64,000 bases of DNA from Vibrio owensii CAIM 1854 = LMG 25443 (GCF_000817815.1 NZ_JPRD01000003.1:1-64000); one strand, 5' to 3'; shown: positions 35,386 through 45,283, numbered from the stretch's first letter. Program-made: numbers and translations. The notes: a model not told the origin generated them from the sequence alone.

Positions 35386-36795
35386 ATGTTTGCTAACTTT
35401 TTTGCCAACCTTTCTAAGGTCGGTAAGGCGCTCATGTTGCCTATAGCCTCAATGCCCGCGGCAGGTATCCTTTTGGGTATTGGCTCGGCGCAATTTGGGT
35501 TCATTCCACCCGTAGTTTCTGAATTGATGGCAGAAGCGGGGGGCGCGGTCTTCGGTAACCTGCCGCTTATCTTCGCGCTTGGCGTTGCTATCTCATTTAC
35601 CAACAATGATGGTGTTGGTGCGGTTGCGGCAGGTATTGGTTATTACGTATTAGTCGCGACACTAAAAGTCATGGCTGGCGTGCTGGGTGTGGATCATATC
35701 GACACAGGTGTGCTTGGCGGCATCATCTCCGGAGCAGTTGGTGCGTATATGTTTAACCGCTTCTACACCATTAAGATGCCAGCTTATTTGGCCTTCTTCG
35801 CGGGTAAACGATTTGTCCCGATCGTCACGTCATTTTCTATGCTGTTTTTGGGTATTGCGATTGCCTTTATTTGGCAACCAATTGGCTCCGGTATTGATTG
35901 GTTTGGCACATGGGCAACCGAGCAAAACCCATTGGTGGCATTCTGGGCTTACGGCACCGCGGAACGTGCTCTGATCCCATTTGGTCTGCACCATGTGATT
36001 AACGTGATTATTCAGCTTCAAGCCGGTGAGTTTGTGAACGCTGCTGGTCAAGTATTCCATGGAGAGATCCCTCGCTTCTTCGCTGGTGACCCAAATGCGG
36101 GCAACCTAGCGGGTGGTTACCTATTCAAGATGTTTGGTCTTCCTGCGGCGGCAATTGCGATTGGCCGTGCAGCAAAACCAGAGAACCGCACCAAAGTTAT
36201 GGGCATCATGATCTCAGCAGCGCTAACGTCGTTCCTAACTGGTATCACTGAGCCTATCGAGTTTGCCTTCTTATTCATCTCGCCTGTGCTTTACGTGATT
36301 CACGCGATCATTGCGGGTCTGGCTTACCCACTGTGTATCATGCTGGGCGTTAAACATGGTTACAGCTTTAGTGCTGGCCTTATCGACTACGTGACCTTCT
36401 TTGGTATTTCGACCAAAGGTTGGATGATCATCCCACTAGGTTTGGCATACGCTGCGCTGTACTACGTTGTGTTCACTTGGTTCATTAAAACGTTCGATCT
36501 GAAAACACCAGGCCGCGAAGATCAAGACAGCAGCAAAGCCGTCAATGACGCCAGTTCAGAGTTTGCCAGTGAGTTGGTTAGCGCGTTTGGCGGCAAGCAA
36601 AATATCTTAAGCACCGATGCTTGTATCACTCGCTTGCGCATCCAAGTCGCAGAGCAAGACAAAGTAGACGAAGCGAAATTGAAAGCTCTTGGTGCAGCAG
36701 GTGTGGTGCGAGTCGGTACAGGCGTACAAGCTATCTTTGGCGGCAACAGCGATGTGTACAAAACTCAAATGGTTGATTGGATGAACAACAACTAG
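35386..36795 (+). CDS. ptsG: PTS glucose transporter subunit IICB
   Basis: The protein imports and phosphorylates glucose with phosphate from EIIA-Glc. An EIIC domain with about ten membrane helices spans residues 1-380; [17 protein letters not shown] and [10 protein letters not shown] are typical of the glucose family. The EIIB domain follows after a short linker, with the phosphorylated Cys at about residue 413 ([10 protein letters not shown]). The total of 469 residues matches E. coli PtsG (477). ATG 35386 has TTGGAG upstream. The SgrR-like gene divergent from it suggests control in response to sugar-phosphate stress. Confidence 0.93.
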   Translation: MFANFFANLSKVGKALMLPIASMPAAGILLGIGSAQFGFIPPVVSELMAEAGGAVFGNLPLIFALGVAISFTNNDGVGAVAAGIGYYVLVATLKVMAGVLGVDHIDTGVLGGIISGAVGAYMFNRFYTIKMPAYLAFFAGKRFVPIVTSFSMLFLGIAIAFIWQPIGSGIDWFGTWATEQNPLVAFWAYGTAERALIPFGLHHVINVIIQLQAGEFVNAAGQVFHGEIPRFFAGDPNAGNLAGGYLFKMFGLPAAAIAIGRAAKPENRTKVMGIMISAALTSFLTGITEPIEFAFLFISPVLYVIHAIIAGLAYPLCIMLGVKHGYSFSAGLIDYVTFFGISTKGWMIIPLGLAYAALYYVVFTWFIKTFDLKTPGREDQDSSKAVNDASSEFASELVSAFGGKQNILSTDACITRLRIQVAEQDKVDEAKLKALGAAGVVRVGTGVQAIFGGNSDVYKTQMVDWMNNN

Positions 36796-36844
36796 CATTC
36801 TGAGCGCCATTTTCTGTGGCCTGTAAAGAGAAAATAGAAACGAC

Positions 36845-36877
36845 AAATCGCGGCCACATCAATGACCGCGATTTTTT
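36845..36877 (+). terminator. Rho-independent terminator of ptsG
   Basis: Stem AAATCGCGG (36845-36853) / CCGCGATTT (36866-36874) followed by a T run. Confidence 0.85.
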
Positions 36878-36907
36878 GTTTTTATGCGCCTAACCAACAC
36901 CTCATCC

Positions 36908-36923
36908 AAGATAACGTTTACAC
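36908..36923. promoter_or_regulatory. candidate GalR box upstream of galR
   Basis: AAGATAACGTTTACAC keeps the central AACGTTT and right half TTTACAC of the gal operators at 42978 and 43079; the left half is degenerate. It would allow galR autoregulation. Confidence 0.4.
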
Positions 36924-37055
36924 ATCACATATATTCAATAAATTCATAGAGTAAGACCAAATTCATAGCAATATAAAAATGGTGTTGATTGCACTTATTA
37001 CACAATGGGTGTTTAATACTCCAATTAACGTTATTTAGCCCACGAAAGGTCCCTC

Positions 37056-38054
37056 ATGGCAACAATCAAGGATGTCGCGAAAGAAGCCGGCGTATCGGTC
37101 GCAACCGTCTCTCGCGTGATCAATAAATCACCGAAAGCAAGCCAATCTTCTATCGACGCAGTGACGCAAGCAATGAGCAAACTGGGCTACCGTCCAAACG
37201 CAGCAGCGCGAGCACTCGTCAGCCAAAGTACCAACACCATGGGCGTGCTTGTGGGTGATGTCTCAGACCCGTTCTTCGGCACACTGGTGAAATCGGTAGA
37301 TAACGTGGCGCGTGAAAACGGCAAACACATTCTGATTGGTAATGGCTACCACAACCCAGAAGACGAACGCCAAGCGCTAGAACTTCTGATCAACAGCCGT
37401 TGTGAAGCCATTGTGATTCACTCTAAAGGTTTATCAGATGAAGAACTGATCGGCTACGCCAAAGAAGTTAAAGGCATGGTGTTGATCAACCGCCATATCC
37501 CAGAATTGGCAGAGCGTTGTATCTCTCTTGATAACCGCAAGGGCGCGTACTTAGCGACGGAATATTTGATTCGTCATGGTCACACAAAGATCGCTTGTAT
37601 CGCCTCATCCCATGACATCGAAGATACCGATGAGCGTTTACAAGGTTACCAAGCGGCACTAAAAGATCACGATATCGAGCTATCAAAAAGTTATGTCGAA
37701 TATGGCGAGCCAAACAGTGACGGCGGCGAAACAGCCATGACCAATCTGCTAACCAAATCACTCGCAATCACTGGCGTGGTGGCGTACAACGACTACATGG
37801 CAGCAGGTGCGCTGGCAGCGTTAGACCAAAACGGCATCGACGTACCAGAAAAAGTGTCCATGGTTGGCTTCGACGATGGCTTAATTGCTCGCTTCGTCAA
37901 TCCAAGTTTGACCACGATTCGTTACCCAATCGAAATGATGGCAGAGCGTGCCGCACGTTTGGCGCTAGCGTTATCACGTGATGAGCAAGTGGAAGATGAC
38001 ACCATCATATTTAGCCCGACGTTAGTGCGCCGTAACTCGGTGGATCGCCTTTAA
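37056..38054 (+). CDS. galR: GalR, LacI-family repressor of galactose genes
   Basis: The N-terminal LacI helix-turn-helix MATIKDVAKEAGVSVATVSR and hinge (YRPNAAARALVSQ, about 47-59) are followed by the periplasmic-binding-protein-like effector domain, which in GalR binds galactose. Segments such as TNTMGVLVGDVSDPFFGTLV and MVGFDDGLIARFVNPSLTTI match the GalR/GalS group best. It has 332 residues. It is convergent with the gal operon, and gal-type operators lie in the galE promoter, its likely target. Confidence 0.88.
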   Translation: MATIKDVAKEAGVSVATVSRVINKSPKASQSSIDAVTQAMSKLGYRPNAAARALVSQSTNTMGVLVGDVSDPFFGTLVKSVDNVARENGKHILIGNGYHNPEDERQALELLINSRCEAIVIHSKGLSDEELIGYAKEVKGMVLINRHIPELAERCISLDNRKGAYLATEYLIRHGHTKIACIASSHDIEDTDERLQGYQAALKDHDIELSKSYVEYGEPNSDGGETAMTNLLTKSLAITGVVAYNDYMAAGALAALDQNGIDVPEKVSMVGFDDGLIARFVNPSLTTIRYPIEMMAERAARLALALSRDEQVEDDTIIFSPTLVRRNSVDRL

Positions 38055-38092
38055 GATATCGCGCTAGTCAGTGCCAAGATAGGTTACAAAGT

Positions 38093-38130
38093 AAAAGCTC
38101 TGCCACCGAAGTGACAGAGCTTTTTCTTTT
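38093..38130 (+). terminator. Rho-independent terminator of galR
   Basis: Stem AAAGCTCTG (38094-38102) / CAGAGCTTT (38115-38123), extended by CAC/GTG around a CGAA loop with a mismatch between, then a T run. Confidence 0.85.
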
Positions 38131-38170
38131 TGGGGTGTTTGTAGAGAGCGTTATTTTGCCAACTTTCGAT

Positions 38171-38219
38171 GAGCTTTTGACCTACTGTGAGCAAAAAGCC
38201 TACAGTAACCCAAAAGCTC
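38171..38219 (-). terminator. long hairpin at the end of the gal operon
   Basis: GAGCTTTTG (38171-38179) pairs with CAAAAGCTC (38211-38219), with an inner stem TACTGT (38183-38188) / ACAGTA (38202-38207). It lies 18 bp beyond the galM stop. The T tract is poor, so it may protect the mRNA 3' end rather than terminate. Confidence 0.5.
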
Positions 38220-38236
38220 GAAAATGCTCAGTTTAC

Positions 38237-39295
38237 CTAGAAAGCAAACTGATAAGTGGTGCAGAAGCGGTACTCTTGTTCAGGCTCAAGAATACAGCTT
38301 GGCTGCGCCCACTCAGCATGGTTTGGCGAATCTGGTAAAAACTGCGTTTCTAACGCCAGACCCGCGTAATCATTATATTCACCGCCACGGCGATTTGGTG
38401 CGCCAGCTAACCAGTTGCCCGTGTACAATTGCATCGCAGGCTTGTTTGTCACTACTGACAGGTGCACTTTTTCATCAGGAGAAACCACCAGCGCAACTGG
38501 TTTTGAAACATCACGATGAGCATCGAATAGGTAGCTATGGTCATACCCTTTGGCGGCAACCTGTTGTTCATCTTGTAAGAAGTGTTCTGAAACTGGTTTT
38601 TCACTTCTAAAGTCAAATCCAGTACCTTTCACATCTTGCAATTCACCCAGCGGAATACCGACCTCAGAGGTTGGTAAGTATTGGCTTGCAACGATGGTTA
38701 AGCGATGCGAACGACAATCTAAGTCCGCTTCTGCCCCCAACAAATTGAAGTAAGCATGGTTGGTCAAGTTGATCGGTGTCGCTTTGTCTGTCTTAGCGAA
38801 GTACGCAATGCTCACTTGGTTATCATCAGTCAGCGTATACGTCACTTGCACTTCTAGATTGCCCGGAAAACCTTGGTCGCCATCTTCAGACAATAAAGAG
38901 AACGTCACTTGCTGATTTGAGTGAGACTCAATCTTCCAACGACGTTTATCAAAACCTTCTTCACCACCATGCAGACAGTTGCCCGCTTGGTTAGTAGACA
39001 CTTGAAATACTTCGCCATTCACTTCAAAAAGACCATTGGCGATGCGGTTTGCGTAGCGACCAACAGTGACACCCATGTAACACTGTTGCTGCATGAAACT
39101 CCCCATCGTCCCCACTCCGAGAAGCACTTCACGCAACTCCCCATTCGCCAAAGGTAAACGACAACTCAGCCATGTCGCGCCAATATCCATAAAGGTAACG
39201 CTCATGCCTGTGTTATTTTTCAGTTCGACTACGTTGGCAGGCGCGCCATCAAAGGCGGCCTGCTGTGTCATCGTGATAGTTAATGGCTCAGTCAT
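38237..39295 (-). CDS. galM: aldose 1-epimerase (galactose mutarotase)
   Basis: GalM converts beta-D-galactose to the alpha anomer used by galactokinase. Motifs of the mutarotase fold are present: GVTVGRYANRIANGLFEV near residue 75, NLTNHAYFNLLG (active-site His, about residue 177), YDHSYLFD and the C-terminal GLALETQFLPDSPNH with the catalytic Glu. It has 352 residues. It is the last gene of galE-T-K-M, 52 bp after galK. Confidence 0.95.
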   Translation of the reverse strand: MTEPLTITMTQQAAFDGAPANVVELKNNTGMSVTFMDIGATWLSCRLPLANGELREVLLGVGTMGSFMQQQCYMGVTVGRYANRIANGLFEVNGEVFQVSTNQAGNCLHGGEEGFDKRRWKIESHSNQQVTFSLLSEDGDQGFPGNLEVQVTYTLTDDNQVSIAYFAKTDKATPINLTNHAYFNLLGAEADLDCRSHRLTIVASQYLPTSEVGIPLGELQDVKGTGFDFRSEKPVSEHFLQDEQQVAAKGYDHSYLFDAHRDVSKPVALVVSPDEKVHLSVVTNKPAMQLYTGNWLAGAPNRRGGEYNDYAGLALETQFLPDSPNHAEWAQPSCILEPEQEYRFCTTYQFAF

Positions 39296-39347
39296 CTCTC
39301 GCTCCTACTGCGTCTTAAAGCACTTTGAACTTAAAGCAATTTTGCAC

Positions 39348-40508
39348 TTAAAGTACTTCGACTAAACCAGCGCCGTTTTTCGCTTGGCACACGTAGATGG
39401 ATTCTTTTAGACCCGTTGCTGCTTGGTACTTCGCTTCTACCGTTGCTTTCACTTCGTCAACCAACGCTGGCGGTACAATTGCAACAATACAACCACCAAA
39501 GCCGCCGCCCGTCATGCGCACGCCACCTTGCTCACCAATCACTTCTTTCACCATCTCAACTAACGTATCGATTTCTTTGACTGTGATTTCGAAATCATCA
39601 CGCATAGAAGCATGAGACTCGGCCATCAGTTCACCCATACGCTTCATGTCGTGCGCGCGAAGTGCTTGCGCCGCTTCTACCGTGCGGTCGTTTTCTGTGA
39701 TTACGTGACGAGCACGTTTTGCGACCATTTCGTCTAGCTCAGAGACTTTCTCGTTGAACTGTTCAATGGTCACATCACGCAGTGCTTTCACACCGAAAAT
39801 GCGCGCCGCTTCTTCACACTGCTCACGACGTGTATTGTATTCGCTGTCTACCAAGCCACGTTTTTTGTTTGAGTTGATGATCACCACCGCCATGTCTTCA
39901 GGCATTGATACCGCTTCAGTTTCTAGGCTACGACAATCCAACAGCATAGCGTGGTTTTCACGGCCTTCTGCCGAAATCATTTGGTCCATAATGCCGCAGT
40001 TACAACCAACGAATTCGTTCTCTGCTTGTTGGCCGTTTAGCGCGATTTCCGCTTGGCTGATTTCAAGATTGAACAGCACTTTGAACGTTTGACCAATCAC
40101 GACTTCCAACGCTGCCGACGAGCTTAAACCCGCACCTTGAGGCACGTTACCGCTAACAGAAATATCCGCACCAGAGAATTGGTAACCACGAGCAAGAAGA
40201 CACTTCACCACACCGCGAATGTAGTTCGCCCACATTTTGTCTTGTTGGAATGTGATTTCTTGCGTGATGTCGAATTCATCAACGGCGTTGCCGTAATCCA
40301 CAGAAACGACGCGTACTAGGTTGTCTTCACGCTTCGCTGCCGCCACAACGGTTTGGTAGTTGATCGCACATGGCAGTACAAAACCGTCGTTGTAGTCAGT
40401 GTGCTCACCAATCAGGTTTACACGACCAGGCGCTTGAATAATGTGGCTTGGGGCGTAACCCAGCACTTGTTCAAAAGAGGTTTTCACATTTTGGATTAGA
40501 TCAGACAT
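39348..40508 (-). CDS. galK: galactokinase
   Basis: GalK phosphorylates alpha-D-galactose to galactose-1-phosphate. The GHMP-kinase signatures are visible: [19 protein letters not shown] (galactokinase signature, residues about 28-46), [15 protein letters not shown] (ATP-binding, about 129-143) and [16 protein letters not shown] near residue 336. It has 386 residues. It lies between galT and galM; a 111-bp spacer with an inverted repeat precedes it. Confidence 0.97.
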
Positions 40509-40541
40509 AGGGACGTTCTCTTAAATTATAAATTTGATATT

Positions 40542-40590
40542 GGGATAGCGCGTTGAGCCTAACTTTCTATCTGTAAAGTCGCGCTATCCC
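40542..40590 (-). repeat. 11-bp inverted repeat in the galT-galK spacer
   Basis: GGGATAGCGCG (40542-40552) and CGCGCTATCCC (40580-40590) are exact complements around a 27-base loop. It lies in the 111-bp gap between two otherwise co-transcribed genes and has no T tract, so a partial terminator, RNase barrier or sRNA target region is possible. Confidence 0.6.
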
Positions 40591-40619
40591 GTTATTCGTT
40601 ATCAGTCTACTTTGAGGCG

Positions 40620-41672
40620 TTATTGCTCTTTGTAGTGCACATCGCTTAGGTCACGCAGACGCTGCGCTGCTTGTTCTGCGGTTAGGTCGCGTTGGCTTTC
40701 TGCCAGCATTTCATAACCAACCATGAACTTACGAACCGTTGCACTACGTAGCAGTGGCGGGTAGAACAACGCGTGCAGTTGCCAATGGTCGATATCGGTA
40801 CCTTCTTCAAAGAACGGCGCGTAATGCCAGCCCATTGAGTAAGGGAAAGAGCATTGGAATAGGTTGTCGTAACGGCTGGTTAGCTTTTTGATTGCAACCG
40901 CAAGGTCATCACGTTGCTCATCGGTTAGCTCACTCATTCGACGAATGTGCGTTTTAGGAAGTAGCATGGTTTCGAATGGCCACGCCGCCCAGTAAGGAAC
41001 AACAGCAACCCAGTGTTCGGTCTCAACCACGGTGCGTGAACCATCTTTAAGTTCAGCTTGCACGTAATCCACCAGCAAGTTGCTGCCATGCTCTTGGTAG
41101 TAAGCTTTTAAGTTGTGTTCTTTGCGCTCGATTTCGTTTGGCAAAAAGCTGTTTGCCCAGATTTGACCGTGTGGGTGAGGCTGAGAACAACCCATAGTCT
41201 CGCCTTTGTTCTCGAATGCTTGAACCCAAACGTAGTCTTTACCCAGCTCTTCGATTTGGTCATTCCACGTATCAATCACGCCACGGATTTTGTCGACCGG
41301 TAGCTCAGGCAAAGTTTTGCTGTGATCAGGCGAGAAACAAATCACTCGGCTCAACCCGCGCACACCTTGCGTTTTGAACAGCGGGTTGTCTGACTCAGGT
41401 GCATCTGGAGAGTCCACCATCAGTGCTGCGAAGTCATTTTGAAACACATACGTGCCTTGGTAATCTGGGTTTACATCACCAGAAATACGCTCGTTGGTTG
41501 GGCAAAGGAAACACTTCTCGTCGTAGCTTGGTAGCTCATCAATTGCAGGCTTCTCATCAGCACCACTCCAAGGACGTTTTGCACGATGCGGTGACACCAA
41601 AATCCACTGACCCGTTAGGGGGTTGTAACGACGGTGTGGGTGATCCACTGGGTTAAATTCAACATTCGACAT
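40620..41672 (-). CDS. galT: galactose-1-phosphate uridylyltransferase
   Basis: GalT exchanges UMP between UDP-glucose and galactose-1-phosphate. The active-site HPH motif ([15 protein letters not shown], about residue 163) with the nucleophilic His is present, as are zinc-ligand-type segments ([12 protein letters not shown], about residue 55). [19 protein letters not shown] near the N-terminus is also conserved. It has 350 residues. An ERIC repeat separates it from the preceding galE. Confidence 0.97.
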   Translation of the reverse strand: MSNVEFNPVDHPHRRYNPLTGQWILVSPHRAKRPWSGADEKPAIDELPSYDEKCFLCPTNERISGDVNPDYQGTYVFQNDFAALMVDSPDAPESDNPLFKTQGVRGLSRVICFSPDHSKTLPELPVDKIRGVIDTWNDQIEELGKDYVWVQAFENKGETMGCSQPHPHGQIWANSFLPNEIERKEHNLKAYYQEHGSNLLVDYVQAELKDGSRTVVETEHWVAVVPYWAAWPFETMLLPKTHIRRMSELTDEQRDDLAVAIKKLTSRYDNLFQCSFPYSMGWHYAPFFEEGTDIDHWQLHALFYPPLLRSATVRKFMVGYEMLAESQRDLTAEQAAQRLRDLSDVHYKEQ

Positions 41673-41708
41673 CTTACTTACTCAACTTTTAAAATTTCTT
41701 TCATCTGC

Positions 41709-41836
41709 ATTCCCCAATGAAATTGGAGTTGCAGCTAGGCGGCAAGCTTTCCAGTATCCATGAGCATAGGTTTTCTATGTGATTGGAATTGGAAAGTGCA
41801 GGCAACAACGCTGCAGCTTCAATTACGCAGGGGAAT
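41709..41836. repeat. ERIC-type intergenic repeat (about 128 bp)
   Basis: The element has inverted ends ATTCCCC (41709-41715) and GGGGAAT (41830-41836), inner complementary blocks GTTGCAGCT / GCTGCAGC, and the central CATGAGCATAG...CTATGTGATTGG dyad. These are the features of the ERIC sequences of Vibrio, and the length fits (the ERIC unit is about 127 bp). It fills nearly all of the galE-galT spacer and its right end runs 14 bp into galE, so it supplies the last codons and stop of that gene. Confidence 0.8.
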
Positions 41837-42842
41837 AGCCTTGTGGGTTATTTGACTGCCACTTCCACGTATCTGCCGTCATTTCCGCAACACTGCGCGT
41901 CGCTTTCCAGCCAAGGTCTCGCTCCGCTTTATCTGTACTTGCCCAGCATTCTGCAATGTCACCAGGACGACGAGGACAAAGTTCGTAAGGCACTGGATTA
42001 CCGCAAGCCGTTGCGAACGCTTCTACCATCTCAAGCACGCTAGAGCCTTTGCCCGTGCCTAGGTTGTAAATGTGCAAACCGGCTTTTTCACCTACCGATT
42101 TCAGCGCTGCGATATGGCCATCAGCCAAATCCATCACGTGGATGTAATCACGCACGCCTGTGCCATCCGGCGTCGGGTAGTCGTTGCCAAATACCGACAG
42201 TTTTTCGCGGCGGCCTACTGCCACTTGCGCGATAAACGGCATCAAGTTGTTCGGGATGCCCTGAGGGTCTTCACCCATAGTGCCCGATGGATGCGCACCA
42301 ACTGGGTTGAAGTAGCGCAGCAAAGTCACGCTCCAGTCGTTTTCTGCATTAAACAAATCGCTTAAGCACTCTTCCACCATGTACTTGCTGCGACCGTATG
42401 GGTTAGTGGTAGCCCCCGTTGGAGAGTCTTCCGTAATCGGCACAATGTCAGGATCGCCGTAAACCGTTGCCGATGAGCTAAATACAATGCTTTTCACGCC
42501 TGCTTTACGCATGCTGCGCGCCAACACCAATGAGCCATTTACATTGTTGTCGTAGTATTCCAATGGTTTCGCGACAGATTCGCCCACCGCTTTCAGGCCA
42601 GCAAAGTGAATCACAGCTTGAATGTCATGCTTGGCAAATACTGAGTCCAAAAAGGCTTCATCGCGAATGTCGCCTTGGTAGAAAGCCGGCTGCTTACCGG
42701 TTAGCGCTTCAATGCGGCTTAACACTTCCACTTTGGCATTACACAAGTTGTCGACAATGATTGGCTCCATACCTGCTTCAATCATCTGGACACATGTGTG
42801 ACTGCCGATGTACCCCATACCGCCTGTGACAAGAACTTTCAC
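41823..42842 (-). CDS. galE: UDP-glucose 4-epimerase
   Basis: GalE interconverts UDP-galactose and UDP-glucose with bound NAD. The Rossmann motif VTGGMGYIGSHTCVQ starts at residue 5, and the catalytic triad Ser/Tyr/Lys is seen in FSSSATVYG and NPYGRSKYMVEE (about residues 123 and 149). It has 339 residues, usual length. It is the first gene of galE-T-K-M. The last residues (YSPA) are encoded by the end of an ERIC element, so this C-terminus may differ from close relatives. Confidence 0.97.
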   Translation of the reverse strand: MKVLVTGGMGYIGSHTCVQMIEAGMEPIIVDNLCNAKVEVLSRIEALTGKQPAFYQGDIRDEAFLDSVFAKHDIQAVIHFAGLKAVGESVAKPLEYYDNNVNGSLVLARSMRKAGVKSIVFSSSATVYGDPDIVPITEDSPTGATTNPYGRSKYMVEECLSDLFNAENDWSVTLLRYFNPVGAHPSGTMGEDPQGIPNNLMPFIAQVAVGRREKLSVFGNDYPTPDGTGVRDYIHVMDLADGHIAALKSVGEKAGLHIYNLGTGKGSSVLEMVEAFATACGNPVPYELCPRRPGDIAECWASTDKAERDLGWKATRSVAEMTADTWKWQSNNPQGYSPA

Positions 42843-42977
42843 TTTTGCTTCTCCACTTTTGCTGCTCGATGCTTGGAAATTGGTTGAGCCTGATCACCAA
42901 GCAAATTCGCTCATCTCTTAACTGGCTAAAAGTCTACCAATCAAAACCGATCCAGATCCGTGATCAAACTCAAAATA

Positions 42978-42993
42978 GTGTAAACGTTTCCAC
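42978..42993. promoter_or_regulatory. GalR operator 1
   Basis: GTGTAAACGTTTCCAC, a near-perfect LacI/GalR-type palindrome (consensus GTGNAANCGNTTNCAC), 136 bp upstream of galE. Confidence 0.75.
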
Positions 42994-43078
42994 AAAATTA
43001 CATCACGATTCAAAATCAATAAAAATAAAGAAAATTGGGTTAGAGCAGAAAAATGGGAAAGATTTATGACACTTACAT

Positions 43079-43094
43079 GTATAAACGTTTACAC
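43079..43094. promoter_or_regulatory. GalR operator 2
   Basis: GTATAAACGTTTACAC, centred 101 bp from operator 1. In E. coli the two gal operators are about 114 bp apart and allow a repression loop, so the same mechanism is plausible. Confidence 0.75.
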
Positions 43095-43296
43095 AATGTA
43101 AAAAAAACACGGTGATTCACGCAAACCAGAAAGATGATTTTCCGCAATCGATACCTGACATTGCTCTTACAAAACGAGAGATAAAGCCCGCTACAGTAGC
43201 CCCGCCCCAAATGTAACCTTTTGTAACAAGACTCGAATCGCGTCTTTTCCTTTTATCGGGGCATGCAAAGAACAAAAACAAATCTGAAGGGCCCTC

Positions 43297-45195
43297 ATGC
43301 TACGCAAGCGAAATGAATTTCGAGACCACAACCAAGAAGTGCGGTTGTTTAAGAACCGTGCCATCGTTGCCTTCCTTGGCATGGTTATTTTGCTGGGTGG
43401 ATTGGTCGCGAACCTGTACAACTTGCAGGTTAACCACTTTAAAGATTATCAGACACGCTCTAACGACAACCGAATCAAAATCCTGCCTATCGCGCCAACA
43501 CGCGGCTTGATCTACGACCGAAATGGCGTATTGCTGGCGGAGAACCGCCCGGTTTACAACCTTGACATGATCCCAGAGCAAGCAGGCGATCCGGATGCTC
43601 TGATTGAAAAGTTGCGTCATTACGTCGACATCACCCCAGAACAAGTCGACGCTTTTAAAAAACGCTACAAGCACACTCGCCGCTTTCGTTCTGTCACCAT
43701 CATGAATGAGCTAAATGACGAACAAGTCGCGCGCTTTTCTGTTCATCAGCATGAGTTTAATGGCGTGTTTGTCACTGCCGACCTCAAGCGTTTTTATCCT
43801 TACGGTGAAAAGCTGACGCACGTCCTAGGTTACGTTTCGCACATCAACGACCGAGATTTACGTCGCCTTGATGAAGAAGGTAAAGCGCAGAACTATCAAG
43901 CAACGCAAAACATCGGTAAGTTGGGCGTTGAGCGCTACTACGAAGACCTTCTCCATGGCACCAAGGGCTACGAAGAAGTCGAAGTAAACAGCCGCGGCCG
44001 TGTCATTCGCACCATCAAATACGTACCGCCGATTCCGGGTAAAGACATCGTGCTAAACCTTGATATCGAGTTACAAGAATACGTCTACAAAGAGCTCGAC
44101 CACCGCCAAGGTAGTGCTGTGGTGCTCGACCCACGAGACAACAGCGTACTCGCAATGGCATCTAGCCCAAGTTATGACCCCAACCCATTCGTGAACGGCA
44201 TTTCCAGCAAAGCGTACCGATCACTATTGAACGATCCTGCTCACCCCTTGGTAAACCGCACTACGCTTGGTGTTTACCCTCCGGCTTCAACCGTAAAACC
44301 ATTTATGGCAGTGGCGGGGCTTGAGGAACATGTCATTACGCCAACGACGGTGCGTAACGATCACGGGTCTTGGCGTATTCCGGGCTCGAAACCGAATTCA
44401 AAAGCATGGCGAGATTGGAAACGTTGGGGTCACGGTAATGTTGATGTCACTAAAGCGATTGAAGAATCCGTGGACTCCTTCTTCTACCAAACCGCCTTTG
44501 ACCTTGGCATCGACCGCATCTCAAAATGGATGAACAAGTTCGGCTTTGGCTTGCCAACCGGCATCGATATTTATGAAGAGAGCAGTGCGAACATGCCGAC
44601 CCGTGAGTGGAAAGTCGCACGCCACCGCACGCCTTGGTATCAGGGCGACACAGTGCCAATCGGTATTGGCCAAGGTTATTGGACAGCGACGCCAATGCAG
44701 ATCGCCAAAGCGACTTCATTCCTTATTAACCATGGTGAAATGAAAGCACCTCACCTACTTAAAGCCGTGATTGAACATGGTGAAGAGTTTGAAAATCAGG
44801 TCGACGTTGCACCGAAAGATCTGCCGCCAATTGAAGGTGTGCCAGATAAATACTGGGACATTCCAATCAACGCGATGCGCTTGGTAAACAATGGCGCACA
44901 TGGTTCTGGTCGCCGCGCATTCAAAGGCGCAGAGTACAGCAGCGGTGGTAAATCGGGGACGGCGCAGGTATTTGGCTTGCGTAAAGACGAAGTCTACAAC
45001 TCGAAAAAGCTTGCTAACCACCTGCTTGACCATGCGTTGTTCACTGCGTTTGCACCGTACGACCATCCAAAATACGTAGCGACCGTTGTGATTGAGCACG
45101 GTAACGGTGGTTCAAAAGTCGGAGCACCATTCATTCGCCATGTGTTTGATCACTTGCTTGTCGACCCAGATAAAACCAAAGGTAAAAAGTCTTAG
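43297..45195 (+). CDS. mrdA: penicillin-binding protein 2 (MrdA family transpeptidase)
   Basis: This is a class B penicillin-binding protein that cross-links peptidoglycan during cell elongation. A single N-terminal membrane anchor (AIVAFLGMVILLGGLVANLY, about residues 23-42) is followed by the dimerisation/pedestal domain. The transpeptidase domain has catalytic Ser in PASTVKPF (SxxK, about residue 330), SVDSF (SxN-like, with Asp instead of Asn) and KSGTAQV (KTG-like). It has 632 residues, as PBP2. Unlike the usual mrdA it is not next to rodA or rlmH; it stands alone between gal and ebg, so it is probably a second PBP2 copy of this genome. The symbol refers to the family. Confidence 0.85.
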   Translation: MLRKRNEFRDHNQEVRLFKNRAIVAFLGMVILLGGLVANLYNLQVNHFKDYQTRSNDNRIKILPIAPTRGLIYDRNGVLLAENRPVYNLDMIPEQAGDPDALIEKLRHYVDITPEQVDAFKKRYKHTRRFRSVTIMNELNDEQVARFSVHQHEFNGVFVTADLKRFYPYGEKLTHVLGYVSHINDRDLRRLDEEGKAQNYQATQNIGKLGVERYYEDLLHGTKGYEEVEVNSRGRVIRTIKYVPPIPGKDIVLNLDIELQEYVYKELDHRQGSAVVLDPRDNSVLAMASSPSYDPNPFVNGISSKAYRSLLNDPAHPLVNRTTLGVYPPASTVKPFMAVAGLEEHVITPTTVRNDHGSWRIPGSKPNSKAWRDWKRWGHGNVDVTKAIEESVDSFFYQTAFDLGIDRISKWMNKFGFGLPTGIDIYEESSANMPTREWKVARHRTPWYQGDTVPIGIGQGYWTATPMQIAKATSFLINHGEMKAPHLLKAVIEHGEEFENQVDVAPKDLPPIEGVPDKYWDIPINAMRLVNNGAHGSGRRAFKGAEYSSGGKSGTAQVFGLRKDEVYNSKKLANHLLDHALFTAFAPYDHPKYVATVVIEHGNGGSKVGAPFIRHVFDHLLVDPDKTKGKKS

Positions 45196-45245
45196 GTTTA
45201 ACCTTATCGCCTTACCACTCGTGTTAAGTGGTAATGATAAATAAC

Positions 45246-45283
45246 AAAGCCCGAACGGATTGTCCTAGCCGTTCGGGCTTTTG
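45246..45283 (+). terminator. Rho-independent terminator of the PBP2 gene
   Basis: Perfect 13-bp stem, arms 45246-45258 and 45269-45281, ending in TTTTG. Confidence 0.85.

Larger units (their letters stand above)
42843..43296. other. galE - PBP2 divergent regulatory region
   Basis: About 450 bp. It contains two GalR operators and the galE promoter on the left; the right part (43100-43296) should carry the promoter of the transpeptidase gene. No gene is visible. Confidence 0.5.

Noticed and set aside
38111..38338. 75-codon plus-strand frame after galR
   Set aside because: It runs through the galR terminator tail and the reverse strand of the galM end, and has no family match.
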